From assembly GCF_000002235.5 (NCBI RefSeq), contig NW_022145596.1, forward strand, positions 30,430,140 to 30,494,139: a DNA stretch of 64,000 nucleotides, read 5' to 3'. The translations under genes and the position numbers were made by a program. The DNA comes from Strongylocentrotus purpuratus (lineage: Eukaryota; Echinodermata; Echinoidea; Camarodonta; Strongylocentrotidae). The notes below the pieces were generated by a model. It saw nothing but the letters and a program-made list of their open reading frames with translations, searched no databases and was not told where the DNA came from. This document shows positions 34,670 to 47,464 of the stretch, one piece after another (the first letter of the stretch is position 1; every line of letters starts with the position of its first letter).

Positions 34670-37600
34670 CTGGATTAAGAGAATAGAAGACCGAGAGATA
34701 GATAAGTGGAAAGAGAGAGAGAGAGAGAAGAGAGGGGGGGGGGGGGGGAGAGAGAGAGAGAGAGAGAGTCAAAAAGAGTGGAGTGGGAATAAATGACAGA
34801 CAGTAACGTTGCGATCGACATTTAAAATGTTCAATGAACATTTTAAGGACGGTTGCCCACATTTAAATAACGGATGGCATTAAGTTTTAAATTAATAATA
34901 ATTCATGGTGAAAAAATTGCTTTAGAAATTATTCATGTCCAATTTGTCGTTCTAATATTTTTCTTGCGGCCTTAATTCCCTACACTAAATTATACAAGTA
35001 AAAGCCAATTCCAAGCGTTACGAGATGAAATTTCCAGCGGATTTTCTGTTTTTAACGAAGAATAACATATATATTTAACTACACTGTTGCTCATAACGGT
35101 GGAATATTTTTTTTATCCCAATTTATGGAATTATTTTAAAAATAATTTAAAAATACTAGATCTAGATAATAGTATACAGTCTCAGATTTTATTGAATAAT
35201 AATTTGCCAATATTCGTTTTGCGTGACTGCTAAAGCATGTATATTATGCTACTATGTTTATCAACTAGGGGACCTATGCCCTTAAGTCATAAAGGACAGT
35301 AATGAGGATTAATGGCTCACAAAAGGGCTCTGATATAGCACATCGACACGGTGTTGATCCTGGGGCCTCACAGTTACGAGGCCATTGCTTTGTCACTGAA
35401 CCATGACTGTACGCAGCGGGGGCTATGGTAGGGGGCAGTTTCCATAAATTAAAAAAAAAACAGAAAATGCAATAAATTTTCAATTATTTATTGCATTCTA
35501 CCCCGGTCCCCAACATAAAAAATCCTCTGGACGGCCATGCATTATGGCTCAAGGCATGGGCACACAGAAGATTTGTTTATGTTGGGGACCGGGGTAGAAT
35601 GCAATAAATTATTGAAAATTTATTGCATTTTCTGTTTTTTTTTTAAATTTATGGAAACTGCCCCCTACCATAGCCCCCGCTGCGTACAGTCATGGTTCAG
35701 TGACAAAGCAATGGCCTCGTAACTGTGAGGCCCCAGGATCAACACCGTGTCGATGTGCTATATTAGTGCCCTTTTGTGAGACATTAATCCTCATTACTGT
35801 CATTTATGACTTAAGGGCATAGGTTCCCTAGTTAATAAACATAGTAGCATAATATACATGCTTTAGCAGTCATTCAAAACACATATCGGCAAATTATTAT
35901 TTAATAAAATCTGAGACTGTATACTATTATCTAGATCTAGTATTTTTAAATTATTTTTAAAATAATTCCATAAATTGGGATAAAAAAAAATATTCCACCG
36001 TTATGAGCAACAGTGTAGATACAAACTGATAACACAGTTTAATATCTGATATGAGGTACTTTCACAACATTTAGGTTTCCAATCAACCACTCATCAAATT
36101 GAATGAAATATTGAATGTGTTATACTTCATTACGGAATGACATACAGAAGGAAGTAACATTTTGGTCAACAATCTTCATGTGGTTCGGACATAGCCAACT
36201 TTTTGGGGTAAAACAATCAACAACAACAACTTATTAGGATTGATTTTCTTCAACACACCGATTCTAAAGCATACATACATTTTCCCTAACATAAATAGTT
36301 CACCTGATATCCTTTCGTGACAATTAATTGACCACGATTTATGCTTCGGCTCAAACCACGTTCAATTAAATCAATTTTTAAATATGAATAAAAATAAAAG
36401 TGATGCCCAATAGAACAGGAAAAACGAATTCAGCTAATTTAGACTGAAAACTGCAATGTCGAAGAACTTACATTAGAAGGATAATGCATGATAGAGTCGA
36501 TATCGTACGGGATGGCTTTAAGTAACGACTGGTCGTAGAGCGATTGATCTTTTACGATGCCGAACGACTGCTTGAGATTAACCTTCTCGTCAATGTTCTC
36601 CCAATGGATGTTGATATATTGATCACGATCAGGTGTTTGATGCTGATGTCGCATACCGACAGCGTGCCCGAGCTCGTGAACCATCGTATACGTCTGCAAC
36701 GATAAGGACGTTGATCATGTTTGATATTATTTTGTTCTTCTTTTTTTCAATTCAATCGCAAGAGTCAATATTTTTAATTTAAAGGGTTTCCTTGTATTTA
36801 CAAAGTTGTTTAAACATGAGGCATTATTAACATTACACCATGACAAAAAAAAAAATCGTATGCAATCATATAGAGACATATTATACTATTAGTATTTTTC
36901 ATTCACCGGTGATGGAATTACTAATCACGGAAAATATTAAAGTATGTAATCCTAAAAAATCTTGTCAAAGAATTGGTTCCAAATTATTTTTTATGAATTA
37001 CTTTTTTAAATAACATTACGTTTTTCCTCGACATGGGTATTTTATTGTTAGTTCATTTCATTTGTTTTGTTGTCATATTTTGATCCTTTTCATTTAAAAT
37101 TAAACATCACATAGTATCAACATAAAAAATAATAAATCATGTACGCATATTATTTTTTTTTTTACAAAGAAGGAACAAATTATGAGTTTTAAGGTTTATG
37201 ATTCTACAAAAAGGAAATTTGACAGAATAGGACATGAATGAAATTAAAATGAGAACTGAAATCTTACCCAATGTGGACAAGCTGAGATGAGATGGCGCCC
37301 TTTAACCCTCCGACCAAGGAATGACGTACAGATTTTTCGTTTCTCGACATAAAGTCTATCAGAATGGCCGAGCTGTTTAGCTAGTAGAGGTTTGAAGGGC
37401 ACAAAACGGACGCATGTACCTTGCTCCCAAGTTATCATGCCTTCGTAAATCTCGATCTTTTCTACTTCTGATGAGAAAAAACAAACAAGATTAAAGGTAA
37501 AGACCAGTTTTGGAAACGCCCCCCTCTCAAAAAATGAAATGAAAGTTTTTATTACCAATCATGTGATCAAACTTTTCTGATCGATTCCACAACGTTTCTT

Positions 37601-40600
37601 TCACAATGGAATCGCATGATCATAACTGGTCTTTATCTTTAAATGAAAATTATGCAAAGAATGGGAGCCTCATCAGCATACCTAATGGCCTTGCATTTTT
37701 TATTACCCCAACATTTGTCACGTGTCCGTTTACACCTGGGTGAAGAGTAGTGAATGTGGATTAATGTCGTACCAAAGGACATCTTACCTGTATACGTATC
37801 TGTCATCTCAAACGGAATGATTCCATACGGCCAGAAATGTTCAGGTTCTACAGCTTTCCTCTTTGCTCGAGATTGAACCGTTTTACTGTGAAGGGACGAC
37901 GATTTTGATGCGGTGACGTCAGTTTCATCCTGAAAGTACCAAAACAAAAAATGAGCAGATTAAATCAATACCCAGCTTCCTCTTTTTTGACAATTGACTA
38001 TTTTAGTAATGTACATGTAGTCAAATATAATGTAACACTTTTTGTTAAGTACCTCGTTACAAATTACTGCATTCCCCTGTCACTAATAATTGTATTTCTA
38101 TTGTCAGAATGTAAATTGCATATATTACGTGTTGTTAGGTAGGACAAGCCGTAACGTTTGTCCTTCCTAGCGAGAATTAATGAATGCATTTTGCATTCTG
38201 ACTATTGAGAACAAAAATATCCGTAACAGGTGAATTAAGTACTTTGTAATGATGCACTTAACAAAGACTTATGCATGATTAAATATAATTTATTACCACG
38301 ATTACTTATTTATTGTTTATGTATGCATCAAGCCGACATTCCACCGGAGTGTCATCCCGGACAACAACTCCCAAATTTAATTCACCCCCGCACAACTGCC
38401 CAATGACGTAGTTCTTGCTTTAAAATATTATCCAACTATACGCCTCGCAAAACTACATTGTACCTATACACGGTAGGTTTACGGTTGCACCATGTGGAAG
38501 AGAGGGGAGAGGATTGGAGAGTCCTGAAAATGACTGGCGGTAGTGTTGAATACAATTGTTGGTAATCTTTCTTGAGCTCATAGTTCTAAGGAGAACAAAA
38601 ACGCTGGTTTGAGAGGAAGGGTAAGAGGAGTTGCTCGACGTTTCGAACAGGTCGACTAAAAGGAATAATTAACTTCAGCAGTGTTCAAAGTATAAAAATC
38701 GTGATAATTCTTGGAAATTTCTTTCTCTAACCGGATTCCTGACATCAACCCTGCAGCAGACGAAATAAAACAAATATTGGGTATCGGTCCTTTTACACAA
38801 GTCAGGCACCTGGGTTAAGAAAGGCAACTGTACAACTGTACAGTTTCCCTACTGTACAGTGAATCTACCTATATACCGCATTATGCTCTATAGGTGTGGA
38901 CTAAACGATACCAGTTGACAGATTGGGATTATCATGGCTTCTATTTTTAGGGGTAGATCATGGAGCCCCTAACCACTTGTTAGCAATAGCTCAAAATACC
39001 ATCGGCATGACTGTATTATGCACACTGTCAGGGCTATACCCACCTTGTATCAGAACAAACTTGTCTACTCAATAATTCATGAGGTATTTCCCGGTGACCA
39101 CCCCCCCCCCCACCCTTTCCATGTTCTGATCCAATAATTGCTCATGTAAAATTTACTGTGGATTTTATTTTGCCACAGGCATAGGGTTAGGGTTAGGATT
39201 GGAAATAAGGTTTAGGCTGGTTCAGGGTTGCAGTAATACATTTTGTTAGTCAGGTGAAGTGTAGGAAACTGAGCGAGAAGCAATTGTCGATTGAGCATCT
39301 AATTTTCGTAGAATAGTTGTTGGACCATAATAATAATAATAATAATAATAAAGATAGATTTATTGAGCGCGTAATAAACCGAAGTTTCTCTATGGGCTTT
39401 ACAAAGTAACAAACAAGCAAGTACAAGTATATTTAAATAGTTACAAGAACGAAATATAAAAACATTAAACTAAAGACATGTAACTAAGATTAGTCATTGT
39501 GAGCAAAGTTAATACAGATAGCAAATATTTATGACAACACAATTAGTTATATGAAAGCTTATAGACGTAAACGCCCTAACTGTATCACAATTGTCTACGT
39601 TCGGGATAAATATACATGTACCTTATCACGTTATTTACTTACAAAAACACTTTTATTCCTGTTCATTCATGGTTGTTAATTTAATACATACCACCACTAC
39701 CATAAGCATGAACACAAGCCCAAGCGCCCCCTGGCTACGCCCTGTATACGCCTCTGTATCTCCGGCATTTCGAGAGTCATTCTTCTGAAAAAGTGTAAAC
39801 CCCGACCGGATTAGTACTCGTGCTCGAACGTCATAAGGTTGTGAGCAAGCATGTTGCAAAGCTCTGAACTCGGGCACTACTTTTGTTTTGTTTTCTTCGA
39901 TGATAATTTTAGATGACATTCCCATGACCTCGTGTTCTCTTTTTTCCCTCGTGAAAGTAATTAAAAACTTCCCCTAATCAGTAAGTACGTTTCACCCCAG
40001 TCAGAATTAGTTTAGACTTTTAAGCACTGAGTCACTTCTCTGTTAGAACACCCTATCATTTTGATGCATAAATTTACTTTCCATGTCTGTTGTCTTTTAT
40101 TAAACACTGCGTGTATCCGTTTTATTCCATTTCGCGACTTGTCCCCTGTTTTGAAAAAGTAGTTTAAATCGAATTGCTTGTCGTTCTGTTATTTGATTTA
40201 GACTTCCGCCTAATTCCAACCATGTGATCTGAATATCAGCATTGCGGTTAATGTTGTCTCTTTAACTCCAGCTATAGTTCTTTAGAATGATATTTCTCAT
40301 GTTCGCCTTGTACAAAGCGTATTTTACACGACGTAATCATAGTAATGACTTAACTAATTAATGAAAGTGCGGAAGAGGGTTTGTGTGACTGCGTTTGGAA
40401 TGCAGTAGTTTCCTGTAAGATATGTTCGAGACACCATTTGCATGTAATTTTGTGTATAAAACTATTATGAACAATTTGAAATGAAAACATGTGAAAACAA
40501 CAGTGTGGCAGAACAATAATGATAGAAGGAAAAAAAAGCGCCACAAAGGCGCTTAGAGACTTCGGTGATAAGCGCTTTATAAGTAACTTTTATAAATAAT

Positions 40601-41246
40601 TATTATTAAAAGTTACCTGCGCAATGGAGAAAAGAAAGGTTCTGTGGGCCCTAATTAAAATGTGGTTAACTCCTTGAGTTCTTCCTGTTTGATGTAATTT
40701 AGATTGTTAATTTTGTTGTTGCTTTAGTAACGGAAATTAAATTGAACAGGTGTAACCACTGCCGATTATGAGGTTTAGTGCAGAAATGATTTTGTTTCCT
40801 GGTATTGTGGTATTATGTTCGCCGTCTTTTTGATGACCGAGGATATCGTTCACATTATGTCATGTTAAACATAGGTACTGTAAAGCCTAGCATACACTAT
40901 CAGACTCTCACATCAATGGTGAGAAAATGGTGAACAAATCGTAAACAAATTGTGTTTGATCCTATCACACCGCTACATAATCCTTTACATAGTAAGTTTT
41001 TCAGACATTGCTAAGTTGAGTTATGTAATCATTTTAAATGGAAATTGCATTGAGGATGTCATAATAAATAATGAAATACGTAAGATGCAGGCAGGCATAT
41101 GAATGTAAAGATTTTACCAGTACAACGACGATGTATAATTATAACGTTGTCAATCAGCCAAAGTGTATTTCATTTCCTTTTGGTATGAATAATTTGAGAG
41201 CAAGCGATGGAGAAACGGGGAAGGATTGAAGGGAGAGAGGAAGAGA

Positions 41247-41305
<59 letters not shown>

Positions 41306-41979
41306 TGTGTGTGTGTGTGTGTGTGAGGGGGTAGGGATAAGGTGGAAGGGGATGTGTGAAGCATTATCTGGCAGGGGGAACGCATCTTACATCTCTTTGT
41401 CAAATAAATCAATTTTATTCATTTAAAAAAAAGACGTGATCGGAAATCGGAGATAAGGTATAGAGAAAGAGAGAGAGAGAGAGAGGGGGGAGGGGGGGGG
41501 GGCGTCGAAAAGATAAGGACACCGATTAATAATAACGTGAAAATAGAATGAAAGAGGAAGTGGGTAGACAAAAGAGAATGCGTGTGATCAGAGTTGATAC
41601 TATAATACCAAGGACCGGCTGGTAGGGGGGCTTTGCTATAAAAATGGGGGTTGTTTAAAGAATTGATAACACCGGATGTATTCACTAATCAAATTCACTC
41701 ACGGGAGAGGGGGGGGGGGGGAGATTTTTCCTATGATGGATGGCCGAAGCATACACGAGACGAGGGAACACATGCCCAACATATCACCACCTCCCCTCTT
41801 GGTGTCTGGGAGGGAAATTGAATGAACATTCATGTGAGATTTTTTTCCCCTCCACTCTGAGCGATACATGATACTTGTTTGAGGTTTCTACCGGAACATC
41901 CACTTAGATTACACGTACTCAGAATAATTTAGCTGTTCTATTTATAGAACATTTAATTTGCGCGAGTGGTAGAGAGGAG

Positions 41980-42058
<79 letters not shown>

Positions 42059-45000
42059 GGATAACAGACGTGACAGGCAGGTATTCATATACACAGTAAC
42101 CTATAAGTTTTTTAGGGCAGGGAAGGAGAGGGTGGGGGGATTATCTCTTGAATTTAATGGAATGCAAGCAGATGAATACAATTTATTTCAGTGATTCATA
42201 TCAAACTCTTTTCAAATATTTTTCTAAATTATTTCGCTTTCATCATGATTAACAATTAGGCACTTTAACAATTCTGCCATGACCCAGTTGGTCATAACAT
42301 TCAGTATTTCATTATAATTGTTATGCGTCCAAATATAAACGGCATCAGCTGCTGTTCATTATCAATCGAATCCAGGTTTTATTGCTAGAAACAATCTAAA
42401 TATAAACACTTTACGAATTATTGACACGAATCCATTAATTTGATAAAAAAGAGAATAGTTCTTATTTTAGATTACATCAGTCGCATACTTCTCTCATAAC
42501 AGCACAATGAGCTCTATCCTGCTATTCTACTTCTGTCACCTGAATATTAAAAAGTGCAGACAGCCCCAGAGTCTAGCGCATGTTAATCACGGAATGGGTT
42601 ATTACGGGCTTATGGCGTGATGTTCCTCGTGTGGCATTGGGTTGAATGTTGTCTTTCCTTTTTTCTTTGAGCGGAAATGTTAGATTTGCACATCTGGGGA
42701 ATTAGTTTACTTATAGGAGCTTAGTAGTGGTAGCTTCGTATTGGATATTTGCCAGTAGACTGCAACGTGAATGGAAGTAGCATGTATACGGGGGAGGGGG
42801 AATTCGCAGGCACGCACATGAACAGAAGGGAATGGGTAATTTGTTTTCTCTCAGAAATCGAAAGTTCACTTTCTAGCTTAAGTTAAAGGTAAATACTTGC
42901 AAACTTTACGTGAAATATTCAGGTCTCGTGTTGCTATAAGGGAAATTCACAATTATGACCCTGGAATCAAGTTTGTTTTGATAAACATGATAATGATGAA
43001 TAAATGGGAATTTGCCAGTATGAATTGGCATTACAGGTAGGCCGATAATAATTCATCGGGCATCCTTCCATTAATAATGTATTTACAAATTTATTTAATA
43101 TAATCAATAATCTTGATGATGAGGGAAGGGGATTATTCAATAGGGAGGCATGCTTCATTATAATCCAAATGACTACACACATAGAATATAAATATGAGAG
43201 TATTAGAAATTATTTTCTTTCGACAGAAACGAAAATCCCGCACATTAATTAGAGTGTAATTATCATGAACCTTTACAACAACAAAAAGGTCTCTGGCTTA
43301 CTTCTTGCTGTTCATAGTAAACATTTTAAGTCAAAATATCACAATTTAAAAAGCTGTGATCTTCAAGGAGATACATGTATACCAGCGTGTAGAATAGACA
43401 TTGTGCTATTTGTATATGACCGGAATCATTAATACAAAGATGAGTTCATTGTGACGTATCTAGTTTGATTGACGTGGTAACACACGACACAAAACCTGCA
43501 TTGACCTTCCCCCAATAAATATATTATAACAGGTGCATATTTGCCCCCATGTCGGCGTGTCCTACTTTAAAGGCATCGTGTAACAATGTCAAATCTGAGA
43601 TGCATAGCCCTACGTGTTATCAGTGTCTGTGATATGGTGTAATATTGAAACCCTAAATACATTGCGCTTCAAAATGATCATGAAGTGCCTCAAAACAGTT
43701 AAAAATCTTTGAGTGACCGGTTTTACCATACTCATTTTTCCCAATAGACTGAAGTGTTAGGAGAACCGTTAGGAAAACGCAAAATGAAATTTCGATTTTC
43801 AATCATAAATATCTTGATAATCAGACAGTCGATCGGCTTGTAACAGTCATGGGATTCCTGACTGACCTAAAGGTTTATAATTATGATTGCAGTATGAGCT
43901 AAATCAAGGATATTTTTTAAGGATCTGAGACAAAGTTCACTGAGAAAAGTGCAGTATGGTAGGGGAAAGGTGGAGGGGAGGGGGGAGGGGTGGGCTCGCT
44001 CCCTCGAAGGGAATCATAATTATTTGCGTCGGTGTAGTCAGGCGAGAGGGGGGGGGGGGCACGGAGCTGAGTATGTCCCCTGATTGAAAGGCGAGGGAGA
44101 GGATGATGGAGAGAGGGAGGGAGATAGGGAGGTTATAAAGAGGAAGTTAGGGGAACAGGAATAACAAAATACAGAGGGGAACAACTAAATTACATTAAAC
44201 AAAATACAACAACGCAAAAATAGGATAGAAATTGCTCTCCATTGTACACATGTAATTAAGTATTGGTATATTCCACTCTTGAGAGAGAAAGATGAAGTAC
44301 CTAGATAGGCCAGCAATGCCCCCCCCCCCCCTCATTACCACTACGATCACAACTGGACATTCCCTACGCAACTTTTTAGCTTCATTATGTATCATAATTA
44401 ATTAAAATCTAAGTAGCACCTTTGGCCCGTGAATTCAACTATAATTCGAAAGCATGAAATAGCAAACCAGCTTTTATATGAACATCGACTGCTCGTGTAA
44501 AATTATCATATAGTTTTAACTGAATTTCATTTTCATGAAGCCAACAAATTAACCTGCAACCGATGTCGTACAAGGTTTCAAATTGTAGAAAAGTATGCTT
44601 CCTCTTTTTCTCAGTACATGTACATGTATATACAGAGTTTTCACATTTTGCTTAGCAAACGGGCGTTATTTCATTTATTATCTTTTTTCTCTTTTGTGGT
44701 GGGTAAAAAGTAGGCCTAAGTGTATTTTTACTGAGAAAGAGTATACTTTGTGTCATCTCAATGTCATTTCAAATGGAAATGGTAATACTAGCAAATGGAA
44801 ATTAAAACTGACGGTGATCTCTTGTAACGTATATCAGTTACACACGCGTATCAATTTCGTATTTTACAAAGACTTCCGATTGAATCAATGACTCCCGTAT
44901 TAATACGAAATTCGAGGACAGAGATAGTTCTTCTCTATAGAGCAATGTTGTTCGAGAAAATGTAACCGGATATGTGAACTCACAAACATTCACAGAATCA

Positions 45001-45784
45001 GGAATGTAGAATTGAACCATTTAGAATCACAGTGAGTGAGGTGAACAAGAAGAAATTACTTTACACCCCCTCTCTAATGCTCCTCTCTTTTACCCCCTCT
45101 CTGTATTCCTCCATCTCCTATCATACGGGACAATTATCTTAAAGAGAACAGAGGACTTCTCGTAAAGGTGAGAACAAAAAATTGTGCTTTCTTTTTCCTT
45201 TCATATCAGTATAAACGAATTTTATAGGAGAAGTGTCCCAAGGGAAGAATAATTGTTCTTCAATGCTCTCAGATTCAAATATTGCAAGGAAACGTTTGAA
45301 AACTTTGGTCCAAAATTTGTAATGCCACATGTATCTTTAGTGCATACACCAATTTCTAAGCGCAGTGCAAGTACTTTCGGCAGGATTATGAGCCCATATA
45401 TTCAAATTGTATTAATTCCAAATCCTCAAAGTATATAATGTACATCTACCAATTTTATTTACTACATAAACAAACTCTCCCCCGATTGCTTCCAAGCAAT
45501 TTCTTCACGATGTTTAATATCGTATGACCAGAACTCAACTCTTTCTGTTATCATGTTGGCTAACTTACCTGTCCGTCAGAAAATGCTTCAAAGTGCGTGA
45601 TGAGCAACTCTAGCTGGTGTTTGGTCGCATTCCCCCCGTAGACTAGGGGAATTCCCGATTCTTTGGTATTGACCACGCCCTCTATTAAGGAGTCGCGCGG
45701 AATCGGTGAAGGGCGAGCAGCGCTCTGCTGGACCAAGTAGATACATGCTACAGCTACTCCAAGTATTAACCAAGCTTGATCCAT
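34358..45784 (-). CDS. Secreted astacin-family zinc metalloprotease with EGF-like domain (5 exons, complete)
   Basis: Minus-strand exons 45784-45569, 37929-37788, 37467-37268, 36693-36472 and 34669-34358 join in frame to 363 residues. Residues 1-23 form a signal peptide (hydrophobic LILGVAVACIYLV). A propeptide ends near the basic R93-AKRK-97. The catalytic domain has W133, T137-CVRF, the HELGHAVGMRH zinc site (H192, E193, H196, H202) and the SIMHY Met-turn (M255, Y257). The four canonical cysteines are C138, C166, C183 and C301. A six-cysteine EGF-like module follows (C305-C336). Astacins are secreted endopeptidases that cut matrix, growth-factor precursors or egg coats. The Glu usually found after the third zinc His is Gln203, and the usual IGQR segment is not conserved. 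No CUB domain follows, so this is not a tolloid. The exact substrate is unknown. Confidence 0.88.
34712..34768 (+). repeat. (AG)n / poly-G microsatellite
   Basis: AG repeats interrupted by a run of 14 G, inside astacin intron 4 about 45 bp upstream (in transcript sense) of the last exon. Confidence 0.9.
35082..36015. mobile_element. Foldback transposon, 934 bp, TA target duplication
   Basis: The left arm from 35082 (CACTGTTGCTCATAACGGTG) is reproduced in reverse complement to 36015 (CACCGTTATGAGCAACAGTG). The arms are about 440 bp each, highly similar, around a spacer of about 55 bp (35520-35575). TA flanks both ends (35080-35081 and 36016-36017), as for Tc1/mariner-type integration. No transposase is encoded. 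It lies inside astacin intron 4. Confidence 0.88.
36472..36693 (-). CDS. Astacin gene exon 4 (zinc-binding active site)
   Basis: After CGTTGCAG it reads TYTMVHELGHAVGMRHQHQT and continues PDRDQYINIHWENI, ending DSIMHYPSN|GTAAGT. It is 74 codons, phase 0 at both ends, and carries all zinc ligands and the Met-turn. Confidence 0.92.
37268..37467 (-). CDS. Astacin gene exon 3 (N-terminal catalytic subdomain)
   Basis: The acceptor TTCTCATCAG completes a Glu codon. The exon reads IEIYEGMITWEQGTCVRFVP, then KICTSFLGRR and ISACPHW, and ends TGG|GTAAGA at phase 0. These are the WxxxTCVRF, CxSxxGR and C-x-H.. landmarks of the family. Confidence 0.88.
37491..37642 (+). mobile_element. TTAA-flanked MITE, 152 bp, deletion derivative of family 3
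   Basis: TTAAAGGTAAAGACCAGTT at the left and AACTGGTCTTTATCTTTAA at the right. The core TTTTCTGATCGATTCCAC is shared with 53300-53350. It lies in astacin intron 2, starting 24 bp from exon 3. Confidence 0.75.
37788..37929 (-). CDS. Astacin gene exon 2 (propeptide end, mature N-terminus)
   Basis: TACTTTCAG|GAT starts it and ACAG|GTAAGA ends it, phase 1. It contains SRAKRKAV, the likely activation site, then HFWPYGIIPFEM, matching the WP.G.IPY start of mature astacins. Confidence 0.85.
39330..39430 (-). mobile_element. SINE/LINE 3' tail
   Basis: The minus strand reads TTTGTAAAGCCCATAGAG, then ACGCGCTCAATAAATC and an (ATT)n tail, the style of tail seen at 40505-40620 and 53880. Confidence 0.5.
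40505..40620 (+). mobile_element. SINE/LINE 3' tail
   Basis: The segment AAGCGCCACAAAGGCGCTTA, then AAGCGCTTTATAAGTAAC and an ATTATTATT tail. It includes a small GCGCC..GGCGC hairpin. Confidence 0.5.
41236..41326 (+). repeat. (AG)n plus (TG)n microsatellite
   Basis: AG repeats run into a GT stretch. Confidence 0.92.
41971..42055 (+). repeat. (AG)n microsatellite
   Basis: A nearly pure AG run of about 70 bp. Confidence 0.95.
42056..45568. other. Rest of astacin intron 1, no gene seen
   Basis: AT-rich; poly-G and poly-C runs near 44048 and 44322. Short ORFs lack family resemblance or splice context. Confidence 0.5.
45569..45784 (-). CDS. Astacin gene exon 1 (signal peptide and propeptide)
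   Basis: It starts at the ATG of MDQAWLILGVAVACIYLV and ends GACGGACAG|GTAAGT. 72 codons, phase 0. It encodes the signal peptide and the start of the propeptide. An in-frame upstream ATG (45973) exists, but the MDQAW start gives a proper N-terminal signal sequence. Confidence 0.82.
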
Positions 45785-46102
45785 GATTCTACTACTGCAT
45801 GAATAACATTGGACGGTATCGTGACAACAAATGGATGTAATGGATGAAAATTCCTTGGTATTGGACACACTGCTTGGAGTCGCTCGATTGTTGAAGGGCG
45901 GTTGATTCTTTTCGACTGCTATGAGTTTTACCACTCGGTGGGCTCCGATGTTACCCCCTAGCGTATTGAGCACACAGATCGAGGATCATACATTACTGGT
46001 TTCCTCCGAGGCTCCGACCACCATGACTGTTTGAAATCCAACTTCGACAAGACATGGGCAACAAAGCGACGACATTCCCCTTTTCAATCACGAGAGTGCC
46101 AG

Positions 46103-46110
46103 AGAGAAAC

Positions 46111-46159
<49 letters not shown>

Positions 46160-46222
46160 TAGGGACAGAGAGAGAGGGAGAGAGAGACAGACAGACAGAG
46201 ACACACACACACACAGATTGAG
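46103..46222 (+). repeat. (AG)n / (AC)n microsatellite upstream of the astacin gene
   Basis: AG and ACAG repeats followed by a short AC run, about 320-440 bp upstream of the protease start codon. Confidence 0.9.
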
Positions 46223-47450
46223 AGACAGAGAGACAGAGCGATCAGTCTCGCGTGAGAGCGTGTCACCATTAATGCCAATCAGAAACAATTAGCACTCCAA
46301 TAACCAGTCCTACGTGGAAATAATGAGGGGGCTTGCGGGCATTCATATACGCAGAGGAGGGGGAGGGGGCTTTCTAAAGGCCTAATTTCACCTTTGCTCA
46401 GTACTCAATGGGTAAATAGCTCCGGAAGACCAGTATTTTATGTTGTTTCGACCAATTTTCCCCTCTAACTCCTAACTCCACCCCTACCCACACCCACCTC
46501 AAGTACCCCGAAGAACCCACCAATCTTGATGAAAGCTTCCTGCAGAATACAAAAAAGTAAAGCGCATCCTTGTGATGATAAGCTCGGGAAAGAAAATTAT
46601 TAAAGACTAGCTTCTCGTCCTTCTATTTTTATTAACCTTCTCTTGTCATTCATATCATATATATAATTAGGCCATCCTCATGACATGTTTGTGTAAGCCA
46701 ACATTGAAGTACAGGTAGTTTGAATTCGGCAGTACCCATCGCTGTTCTAAACCCTCAATCATGTCCGACAGTTATTGAATAATTGAATATTTGTAGACAG
46801 GTAAGGACATAAACAAGAAAGAAACCAAACCACATTATTATCTGAAACTTATCATCATTCACTCGAGAACTTTCCCCCTTCCTACCCCTCCACCTTCGCC
46901 ACTTCATTAGGTCCATCGGTCACGTGACAGACTTGATTGTCTATAACAGGAGCCCCCTTTCCCCCAATGACATAATTAATCAGAAAGGGGTTCCCTACCT
47001 AATTCCGGACATTCCTCATATTATCAATGGACACACGTAACTGTGTGCAAACAGCTGGATGAACGCGGTTAATTGTTTTCAACTCCTGCCAATTAATATA
47101 CTCAGAACCAAGGATTTATGATTGAAATGATCATCTCAAAAAATTCTGAAACGCACATTGTTTCAAATTTTGGAGCATTGACAAAAATTACTACTGACAG
47201 TATCGTTAGCCTGTATTGCATTACAATTTGATTTTAACTCCATATTATGGGTAAATATTACAATATATGTTCATGAAATGGCTGTTTTTAAATAGACTGA
47301 TAAATCATTAAATAAAGTCGAAATTCTTTTGTAATTGGGAGATCAGTGAGCACTTATCGAGCCAACTAAAGCTCAACAATATTGACCTCATTAACCAATC
47401 ATCATTCTAAAAGAGCGTGTTTCAAGGTAGGTACTAAAGCTCGAAGAATT
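46223..47450. other. Intergenic, no gene seen
   Basis: AT-rich with pyrimidine patches; no ORF or recognisable repeat is supported. Confidence 0.5.
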
Positions 47451-47464
47451 AGTGGTCGTTCACT

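Larger units (their letters stand above)
37930..45568 (-). other. Astacin gene intron 1 (7.6 kb)
   Basis: Contains SINE tails at about 39330-39430 and 40505-40620, (AG)n arrays at 41236, 41461 and 41971, and poly-G/poly-C runs. No internal gene is supported. The 90-codon minus ORF at 39653-39925 has a hydrophobic end but overlaps repeat-like sequence. Confidence 0.6.

Noticed and set aside
35274-35722. Two opposed ORFs of 60-70 codons
   Set aside because: They are mirror frames in the arms of the foldback element.
36472-36693. Tolloid/BMP1-type protease
   Set aside because: No CUB domain follows the catalytic domain; the frame stops after one EGF-like module.
39653-39925. 90-codon minus ORF with a hydrophobic end
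   Set aside because: Lies inside the astacin intron, has no partner exons, and part of it resembles dispersed repeat sequence.
45785-45973. Upstream in-frame start of the astacin gene
   Set aside because: Starting at 45973 would bury the signal peptide inside a longer polar N-terminus.
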